Shown in pieces: positions 1 to 5,322 of a stretch of 5,322 nucleotides of DNA; positions within the stretch are counted from its first letter, which is position 1; every line of letters begins with the position of its first letter. The position numbers were made by a program, and so were the translations under genes. Source of the stretch: Phycisphaerales bacterium (lineage in GTDB: Bacteria > Planctomycetota > Phycisphaerae > Phycisphaerales > Phycisphaeraceae); the NCBI GenBank assembly GCA_012031455.1, contig JAAUTM010000140.1, positions 1-5,322 of the forward strand, read 5' to 3'. The notes beneath the pieces are model-generated. The model saw nothing but the letters and a program-made list of their open reading frames with translations. It did not search any database and had not been told where the DNA came from.

Positions 1-2385
1 GATCAGGTTGGCATCCTGCGACAAGTGCGCCAATACGCGCAGTTCGATCTGCGAATAGTCGGCACATACAAGCTGATGGCCGGGCTGGGCGACGAAGGCT
101 TTGCGGATCTGTTTACCAAGGTCGCTGCGGATGGGAATGTTTTGCAGGTTCGGGCCACTGGAGGAAAGTCTGCCCGTGGCTGCACCGCCTTGATGAAACT
201 GGGCATGAACCCGACCGGTATCAGGGTGAATGCTTTCCTTGAGCGACACCAGATAGGTGCCCCACCAGCTTGGTGAGCTGGCGGTATTCGAGGATGCCTT
301 GCAACACTTTGGACTGGGGCAAAGTGAGGTCATCCAGCTCGCTCAAAGTTTCAAGGACTTCGACATCGGTGGATGGGCCAGTCTTGGTACGTTTGACAGG
401 CTTCAATTTGAAGTCGGTGAACAATACCTGCGCGAGTTGCCTGGGGGAATCCAGATTGCAGGGCTTGCCGATGTGTCCAAGAATTTCATCCCGCAGCACA
501 TCAATTCGCCCGGCGAGCTGGCTGCGCTGTTCTTCGAGGATTTGCGGATCAAGGCGTATGCCGGCGTATTCCATTTCGGCCAGCACTTCGACCAAAGGCA
601 TTTCCACATCAGAGGCAAGGGTCTCCATGCCCAGCAGGCGCAGCTTGGGTACCAGCAATTCACACAATCGCAGCGACACCTCGGCATCATCACAGGCATA
701 GGGCGTGATCAGCGCCAAGGGAACCTGATCCATGGTTCGCCCCCCCGATTTACTTTTCTGTCCCGTCGCTTGATCACCAATGAGCTGGCTGATTTGCATC
801 ATGTTCCAGTTGAGCAGTGATGCAGCCAGATCATCAAATGCCGATGGGGCGGGGGAACCCAGAAAGATGGCTGGCGATCATGGAATCATGCACGATGCCG
901 CGGAGTTCGAGGCCAGCGTGGCGCAGCACCAGCCAGTCGTATTTCAGGTTGTGGCCGCATTTGGCAATGGTCGGATCAGCCAATACCGGGCCGAGTATTT
1001 CACGCACGACATCGATGGGTAATCTCGGTTCATCGGCTGGGGTGAGAATCGGCACATAAACCGCAGCACCCACGCGCCAGGACAGACTCAAACCACACAT
1101 GCGGGCACGGTGCCCCAAACCCACAGTCTCGGTGTCCACGGCCAGCATTTTGTGTTGTTTGATCTGGCTGATAATTTCTGCAAGGGCCGTGGTGCTGGTC
1201 ACAGCTTTGTAATCACGATCGGGGTATGAAGGAGTGATCCAATTGCCCTAATACCCCGGGGTCCGTTTGTAGTGCCCCATGCTCCTGCGTGTTTGCCGGA
1301 GATTTGCTTTCAGATAGTTCAGGGGTTGTGCGATTTCCACTCATACCCTCAAACAAGCTGCCTTCGAAATCCAAGGAGCTATCACTGGTTGCTGGCAATT
1401 TCTTTTCAAGCAAGGGCGATATGGTCTTGGCATCCGGTAATGCATCAGCAGGTGTGCCTGCCTGGTTTGCGATACCACATTCATTAAGAAATGTGGCCAA
1501 TTCCTTGCGGTGACGATGGAATCCCATTTCATCGAACAAACGTTCCAATCCCGCTGCATCGGGAGGAGTGATGCCGATGTCGGCCAAGGTTAATGCCAGC
1601 GGCAGATCACGTTTGAGTGTTACCAGCTCCCGGGAAGTGCGCAGGAGCTCCCGCGATTTTTCCAGATTCTCCCTACGTTTACCTTTGATGTTTTGCAGGT
1701 TGTCGAAAATACCTTCGATGGAACCAAATTGACGAATCAGTTCAGCTGCAGTTTTTGGGCCGATGCCCTCAACCCCCGGCACGTTGTCAACCGTGTCGCC
1801 ACGCAGCGCCAGGGTCTCGATCACCTGCTGCGGTGTGATACCCTTTTCCGCCAGCAAGGTTGCCTCGTCCACCGTGGTGTCCTGATGGATGTCGTAGAGG
1901 GTTACGCGCGGGCCGATGAGCTGTTCAAGGTCCTTGTCACGGGAGACGATGCGCACCTGCCAATCCATGCGGGTTGGATCATCAAGCACACGCTGCGTGA
2001 GCGTGGCGATCACATCATCGGCCTCAGCTTCACTGTGACCCAGCACGGGGATGCCGAAGAGTTTTGTGAGTTCGAAGATGTGTTTTTCCTGCGCCAGCAG
2101 GTCGGCTGGTGGTGGTGGACGATTGGCTTTGTATTCGGGGTAAATATCATCGCGAAAGGTTTTGCCCGGCAGGTCGATGGCCATCACGGCATAACGGGGG
2201 CGGCAGGTTTGAAAGAATTTGAGAAACATCCCAGCCATGCCGAATATGGCCTGCGTCGGCTCACCGGTGCGCGGACTGTTCATGCCTCCGCGTATGGCGA
2301 AATAAGCACGGAATATCTGGGCGTGGCCATCAATGAGATAGAGTGTTTTTTCAGGCACCCACAAACTGGCCGGGGAAGTGGTCAT
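1..2385 (-). CDS. polA: DNA polymerase I (5' nuclease, 3'-5' exonuclease and start of polymerase domain), 3' end outside the window, three frameshifts
   Basis: Cytosolic repair and Okazaki-fragment-processing polymerase. Residues 1-300 are the 5' nuclease: D19 in YLIDGHAQIFRAYF, D71, YPEYKANR (82-89), EAEADD (119-124), SRDKD (148-152) and the helix-hairpin-helix motif GDTVDNVPG (196-204). Residues about 303-388 are a polar, probably disordered linker. The proofreading domain follows with DTET (about 417-420), HNLKYD and YACDDAEV, so its metal-binding acidic residues look intact. The polymerase part has TGRLSSSGPNLQNIP and ends inside motif A, DYSQIELR; motifs B and C lie beyond the left edge. 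Three +1 shifts, at the C run 260-263, near 844-857 and at the G run 1221-1224, split the gene; removing one base at each restores a continuous product. ATG at 2383-2385 was chosen because the family N-terminus follows closely. No good ribosome binding site precedes it. It diverges from pyrF. Identification is secure; the broken frame is probably sequence error. Confidence 0.95.
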
Positions 2386-2391
2386 AAGGCG

Positions 2392-2421
2392 ATTATAATG
2401 CCGCCCGGTTACGAGGATGAA
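2392..2421 (-). promoter_or_regulatory. Candidate polA promoter giving a leaderless transcript
   Basis: On the minus strand a perfect TATAAT (2397 down to 2392) lies only six bases before the polA ATG. A weak -35 match, TTCATC (2421 to 2416), stands 18 bases upstream. A start of transcription seven or so bases after the -10 box would fall at or next to the ATG, so the mRNA would have almost no leader. This fits the absence of a Shine-Dalgarno sequence before polA. The -35 box matches only three of six consensus bases, so the call rests mainly on the -10 box and its position. Confidence 0.45.
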
Positions 2422-2423
2422 GA

Positions 2424-2445
2424 CCCAGGCATGGCCATGCCTGGG
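2424..2445. repeat. Perfect 22-bp palindrome in the polA-pyrF control region
   Basis: The half site CCCAGGCATGG (2424-2434) is followed directly by its exact reverse complement CCATGCCTGGG (2435-2445) with no spacer. It sits immediately upstream of the proposed polA -35 box and about 100 bases before the pyrF start. It could be an operator for a dimeric regulator, or a member of a dispersed palindromic repeat family. With no central loop it would form a hairpin only by opening the middle pairs, and no T run follows on either strand, so a terminator is unlikely. Confidence 0.7.
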
Positions 2446-2507
2446 CTTTGAATAAAACGAGCATGCCTGAGCTGTGAAAACGGACCATGCTTGGGCTGCG
2501 AGACAAA
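2435..2507 (+). repeat. Three imperfect direct repeats of a CATGCyTGrGCT motif
   Basis: Copies begin at 2436 (CATGCCTGGGCT), 2462 (CATGCCTGAGCT) and 2486 (CATGCTTGGGCT), 26 and 24 bases apart. Each is followed by a GA and an A-rich stretch (GAATAAAACGA, GAAAACGGA, GAGACAAAA), so the similarity covers nearly the whole unit. The first copy is also the right arm of the 22-bp palindrome, making four motif copies in all, one inverted. They may be clustered regulator sites or a degenerate short tandem repeat; no function can be assigned from sequence. Confidence 0.65.
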
Positions 2508-2533
2508 AATTTGTTTGAAACGATAAGTTTTTT

Positions 2534-2539
2534 GAGGAG
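2534..2539 (+). promoter_or_regulatory. Ribosome binding site that decides the pyrF start
   Basis: GAGGAG lies six bases before the ATG at 2546. Another ATG at 2541 is only one base from this site and is in a different frame, so 2546 is the better start. The protein from 2546 begins [12 protein letters not shown], a normal beginning for this enzyme family. Confidence 0.8.
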
Positions 2540-2545
2540 TATGGA

Positions 2546-3443
2546 ATGCTTCATTTTGCTGATCGACTGCTGGAAGCGATACGACGCAAGCAAACACCGA
2601 TTTGCGTTGGGTTGGACCCGGTGTATGAACGATTGCCGGTTGCTTTGCGGGGTGATGCGAGTGCCACGGCGGATGTGGAAGCCAAAGTCGAGGCTTTGGA
2701 AAAGTTCAGTCGAGGGGTAATCGAAGCGGTGCAAGAGCATGTGGCGGTGATCAAGCCACAGTCAGCCTGTTTTGAACGTTACGGCTGGCGCGGGGTGTGG
2801 GCGTTGGAGTCGGTCATTCATGTGGCACGTCAGGCCGGGCTGATGGTGATACTTGATGGCAAGCGTGGCGACATCGGTATCAGCAGTGAGCATTACGCAG
2901 CGGGGTTGCTCGGTGAAAACGTAAATACTGGTTCTGATGCGCTGACGGTCAATGCGTACCTTGGTGCGGATGGGTTGCAGCCGTTCATTAAAAATGCGGC
3001 TGCCCATGGCAAAGGCTTGTTCGCATTGGTACGTACCAGTAACCCCGGCGGTGATGCATTGCAGGCTATGAAATTGCAGGATGGACGCAGCGTGGCGGAA
3101 GCAGTTGGCCAGATAGTTTCGCAGGCTGGTGAGAGTGTCTGTGGGCAGAGCGGGTACAGCTTGCTAGGCGCAGTAGTGGGTGCGACCAAGGCCAGCGAAG
3201 CAGCCCAATTACGCAGGCTCATGCCCCGGCAGTGGTTTTCTTGTGCCCGGCTTTGGCGCCCAAGGTGGTACGGCTGATGATGTGAAGGCCTGCTTCAATG
3301 CTGATGGCCAGGGAGCAATCATCACCGCCAGCCGGTCGATTCTTTATGCCTACGAAAAGCCAGCCCGCAGCGACTGGCAGAAGGCAATCACCCAAGCCAC
3401 GTTAGAGATGAAGCAGCAAATTGCGGCAATTTGCAGAATATAA
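2546..3443 (+). CDS. pyrF: Orotidine 5'-phosphate decarboxylase, type 2 subfamily, one frameshift
   Basis: Converts orotidine 5'-phosphate to UMP with loss of CO2, the last step of pyrimidine nucleotide synthesis, in the cytosol. The repaired product is 298 residues, normal for the longer type 2 (mycobacterial-type) enzymes. Visible motifs are VGLDP (21-25, D24), VIKPQ (68-72, K70), the catalytic D-x-K-x-x-D in LDGKRGDI (D104, K106, D109), TSNPGG (164-169), VVGAT (210-214), VPGFGAQGG (233-241) and TASRSI (260-265) with the phosphate-binding arginine. The frame breaks in the C run 3224-3227: removing one C turns LMP-RQWFS into [13 protein letters not shown] and the reading continues to TAA at 3441-3443. 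It is divergent from polA and convergent with hpnH, so probably transcribed alone. Confidence 0.95.
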
Positions 3444-3481
3444 AGTGGTGTGTCAGGGGCATCGCCACCGGATGTCGATGG

Positions 3482-4601
3482 TCAGGCCGCACTGCCTGCC
3501 AGCACGGGCAGGGAGGTTTTTTTCCCGTGGGCAGCTTTCTTTTCACCCTGCAATTCGGTGAGTTTTTGCAGCGCTGCAGGGTTGGCATAGGTGTTGAACA
3601 AGGTGGCTTTGACGGTGGACCAGAACCCCCCGAAGCTGCTGAATGTGTGATTGACGGCACTGGCTTCATAGCCACAGTGAACCATGCACTGCTGACAAGC
3701 CGGGTTGCCTGATTCACGCCCGTAGTTGGACCATTCGGTTTCTTCCATGAGTTCACGGAAGGTGTCGACGTAACCATCCTGAATGAGATAGCAGGGTTTC
3801 TGCCAGCCAAAGAGGTTGTAGGTGGGCATGCCCCAGGGAGTGCATTCATAGTGACGCATTCCATGAGAAACTCGATAAACAGGGCGACTGGTTGAACTTC
3901 CAATGCCGTTTGCGATTGGACAAAAGCAGCGTAAACAGATCAATGGTGTTCTGACGTTCGCGTAAAAAGTTCTGCTGATCGGGAGCCTTGGGGTAGGCGT
4001 AACCGGGACTGATCATCATGCCCTCAACACCCAGTTCCATCATCTGATCCATGAACTTGCGTACTTCCAGCGGGTCGGCTCCGCCAAAGAGCGTAGTATT
4101 GGTGGTGACACGGAAACCCCGGTTCACTGCTTCCTTAATACCTTCATAAGCGACATCAAAGCCCCCTTCCCGGCAAACGGCAAAGTCGTGCATGTCTTTG
4201 GTGCCATCCATGTGCACGCTGAAAGTAAGGTACTTGCTGGGCTTGAACAGATCGATTTTTTCCTTGAGAAGCAAGGCATTGGTGCAAAGGTAGATGTATT
4301 TGCGACGGGCGATCAGGCCTTCAACGATTTCCTTGATTTGCGGATGCAGCAACGGTTCGCCGCCGGGGATGCTGACCATGGGGGCGTCGCATTCATCCAC
4401 TGCCTTGAAGCACTGTTCAGGGGTGAGTTGCTGTTTGAGGATGTGGGCGGGGTACTGGATTTTTCCGCAGCCAGCACAGGCCAGATTGCAGCGAAACAAA
4501 GGTTCGAGCATGAGGACCAAGGGATAGCGTTTCTGGCCGGACCATCGTTTTTGAAGGACATAGGTGGCGACGGTCCACATCTGCGATACGGGTACAGCCA
4601 T
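3482..4601 (-). CDS. hpnH: Hopanoid biosynthesis radical SAM protein HpnH (adenosylhopane synthase), two frameshifts
   Basis: HpnH adds the 5'-deoxyadenosyl radical from SAM to diploptene to give adenosylhopane, the first step of C35 bacteriohopanepolyol side chains. The repaired product is 373 residues, the usual size. The radical SAM cluster motif C38-x3-C42-x2-C45 lies in LFRCNLACAGCGKIQ and the SAM-binding GGEP is at 80-83. The C-terminal region has the family's conserved cysteines in ECTPWGMPTYN (C254), QKPCYL (C271) and NPACQQCMVHCGYE (C303, C306, C310). Two one-base losses 22 bases apart break it: GGG at 3882-3884 should be four G, and CC at 3861-3862 should be three C. The three frames together read NQSP-LFIEFLM-GMRHYECTPWG. 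ATG at 4599-4601 was chosen because homologues begin MAVPxSQMW and GGAGAA precedes it by 8 bases; an upstream in-frame ATG at 4658 has no family support. No other hopanoid genes lie nearby. Confidence 0.93.
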
Positions 4602-4609
4602 GGGTGAAG

Positions 4610-4615
4610 TTCTCC
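4610..4615 (-). promoter_or_regulatory. Ribosome binding site for hpnH
   Basis: On the minus strand GGAGAA stands eight bases before the ATG at 4601. This supports the start at MAVPVSQ rather than the in-frame ATG 19 codons upstream. Confidence 0.65.
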
Positions 4616-4685
4616 GAGTCCGAGGGTCCGCGAGGTTCCCCGTGATGGTTGCCGACATTTCCAGCGGGGCGGGCTGGCGGGAATT

Positions 4686-4724
4686 CGGATGACTGGGTGA
4701 AAGCCAGTTGGAGTCATGAATCCG
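4686..4724 (-). promoter_or_regulatory. Hairpin in the upstream region of hpnH
   Basis: Read in the hpnH direction, CGG and ATGACT pair with AGTCAT and CCG to give a nine-pair stem with a four-base AUUC bulge on the 5' side and a 17-base loop. An alternative fold pairs AACTGG with CCAGTC around a seven-base loop. It lies 85 to 123 bases before the hpnH start, so it is either part of a 5' leader or, as DNA, an operator-like inverted repeat. There is no following T run, so it does not look like an ordinary terminator. No regulatory family was recognised. Confidence 0.35.
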
Positions 4725-4870
4725 ATGTTATCTGTTGCCTGAATTTTATCCTGCTCCCATTCATGCGAGAGCAAGAGTGCTTCGGGTACACCGGTTCATG
4801 ACGTGACCATTGTATGGCAATTGATCCAACAAGGTAAACACCGTCTCATGATTCCAAAATGTAATTTTGA
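4725..4870. other. Central part of the hpnH-metK intergenic region, no gene seen
   Basis: No conserved protein or RNA was recognised here. On the minus strand TTGCTC (4774 to 4769) and GATAAA (4750 to 4745), 18 bases apart, are a weak promoter candidate for hpnH. The spacer between them holds an imperfect stem of TGCTCTC with GGGAGCA. Promoters for both divergent genes are expected between here and the flanking leaders, but none is clear enough to call. Confidence 0.4.
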
Positions 4871-5013
4871 TGCAGTGATTCACGCTGCACGGGAAGCCCC
4901 TACGGGGGCGATAATATTCTGGGTGCTACCCTCCATGGGTTAACATCACCCCCCTAAGGTATCCGATGACATGGGGGCGATTCTTATTTGCCATCGATGG
5001 GGATCGTGGTAAA
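4871..5013 (+). promoter_or_regulatory. Structured metK leader: four hairpins in a row, candidate cis-regulatory RNA
   Basis: Four stems can be drawn by eye on the plus strand. H1 (4871-4889) pairs TGCAGTG with CACGCTGCA ends, seven pairs including one G-U, loop AUUCA. H2 (4896-4909) is GCCCC/GGGGC closed by a UACG tetraloop of the stable UNCG class. H3 (4921-4951) has an outer GGGUG/CACCC stem and an inner ACCC/GGGU stem; the same ACCC (4928-4931) can instead pair with GGGU at 4921-4924, so two folds compete. H4 (4987-5013) pairs UUUGCCA-CGAU with AUCG-UGGUAAA, eleven pairs including one G-U with one bulged U4994 and a GGGG loop. The element ends 54 bases before the metK GTG. It does not match SAM-I, SAM-II or SAH riboswitch consensus features that I can recall. 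A metK leader is a plausible place for SAM feedback control, but this is inference. Confidence 0.45.
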
Positions 5014-5067
5014 AAACATAGCTTCTTTTGCCCGATTACTGTCATCATCAACCATGGAGTCTTGCCT

Positions 5068-5322
5068 GTGTCCAGCAGCAATGGTCATTACCTGTTTACC
5101 AGTGAATCAGTCTCAATGGGTCATCCGGACAAGGTCTCGGATCAGATTTCCGACACGATCCTGGATTATTGCCTGAGTCATGATCCCACGAGCCGGGTGG
5201 CATGCGAAACGATGGTGACCACCGATCTGGCGATTGTCGCCGGGGAAATCACCACCAAAGCTCCGCTCTACCCGTGAAGTGGTGGACAAACTGGGTTCGG
5301 CAGACGATCACCGACATTGGTT
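5068..5322 (+). CDS. metK: S-adenosylmethionine synthetase, N-terminal part, 3' end outside the window, two frameshifts
   Basis: Makes SAM from methionine and ATP in the cytosol, supplying methyl donors and the radical SAM enzyme HpnH next door. The visible part is the first 80 or so of about 390 residues: YLFTSESVS (8-16), GHPDK (18-22, with the catalytic histidine H19), DQISD (25-29), ACETMVTT (45-52) and AGEITTKA. Two one-base gains break it: CCC at 5271-5273 and GGG at 5293-5295 should each be one base shorter, giving [20 protein letters not shown], a normal continuation. The GTG at 5068 was chosen because homologues begin near here and GGAG (5056-5059) precedes it by eight bases. An ATG at 4966 would add 34 unrelated residues. 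Residue 17 is Met where the E. coli enzyme has Glu (SVSEGHPDK). Divergent from hpnH. Confidence 0.93.

Noticed and set aside
257..820. Plus-strand open frame of 187 codons opposite the polA proofreading and polymerase regions.
   Set aside because: It is antisense to conserved PolA sequence and has no recognisable motifs.
1693..2451. Long open frame on the plus strand opposite polA (252 codons).
   Set aside because: It is a shadow of the conserved 5' nuclease domain on the other strand; its translation resembles no family I know and it has no plausible ribosome site.
2491..2545. Sigma-70 type promoter for pyrF.
   Set aside because: TTGGGC at 2492 has no -10 box at a normal distance; GATAAG at 2522 is too far away.
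3444..3481. Possible terminator between the convergent pyrF and hpnH genes.
   Set aside because: Only a six-pair stem (GTGGTG with CGCCAC, one G-U pair, 12-base loop) can be drawn and no T run follows on either strand.
4971..5012. Thirteen-codon leader-peptide frame before metK.
   Set aside because: It has no convincing ribosome site and only one methionine codon, so there is no sign of an attenuation peptide.
4973..5040. GGGGGCGATTCT resembles the 5' end of tmRNA (ssrA).
   Set aside because: The match stops after about 12 bases; there is no tag-peptide reading frame, no following tmRNA core and no CCA end before metK begins.
4966..5067. Longer metK reading frame starting at the ATG at 4966.
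   Set aside because: The extra 34 residues do not resemble the MetK family, they overlap the strong H4 hairpin, and the GTG at 5068 has a well-placed GGAG.

Overview
The window holds four recognisable core genes in two divergent/convergent pairs. From left to right these are polA (minus strand, cut off by the left edge), pyrF (plus), hpnH (minus) and metK (plus, cut off by the right edge). No transposase, CRISPR array, tRNA or rRNA was seen. The likely source is a bacterium of moderate GC content. The wording of PolA, the type 2 (subfamily) OMP decarboxylase, the hopanoid radical-SAM enzyme HpnH and the leaderless look of polA recall Planctomycetes. That assignment rests on remembered family resemblance, not on a search, and is moderate to weak.

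Layout: 1-2385 is DNA polymerase I, read from right to left, from its 5' nuclease domain through the proofreading domain to polymerase motif A. Positions 2386-2545 are a short divergent control region. It contains a perfect TATAAT box almost touching the polA start, a perfect 22-bp palindrome and three near-tandem copies of a CATGCyTGrGCT motif. Positions 2546-3443 are pyrF. A 38-bp convergent gap separates it from hpnH (3482-4601). Positions 4602-5067 are a 466-bp divergent region between hpnH and metK with several predicted RNA hairpins. The 143 bases at 4871-5013, just before metK, form a run of four hairpins and are the best candidate for an undescribed regulatory RNA. metK begins at a GTG at 5068.

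Every one of the four genes is broken by single-base frameshifts, eight in all: three in polA, one in pyrF, two in hpnH and two in metK. Each lies in or beside a short run of G or C, and each gives an intact, conserved protein when one base is removed or added. This points to sequence or assembly error rather than gene decay, so each gene is annotated as one reading unit across its shifts.

Functionally the genes are housekeeping: DNA repair and replication (PolA), the last step of UMP synthesis (PyrF), S-adenosylmethionine (SAM) synthesis (MetK) and hopanoid side-chain formation (HpnH). HpnH consumes SAM, which MetK makes, and the two are divergently arranged around a shared, structured intergenic region. 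That is the most suggestive regulatory link in the window.
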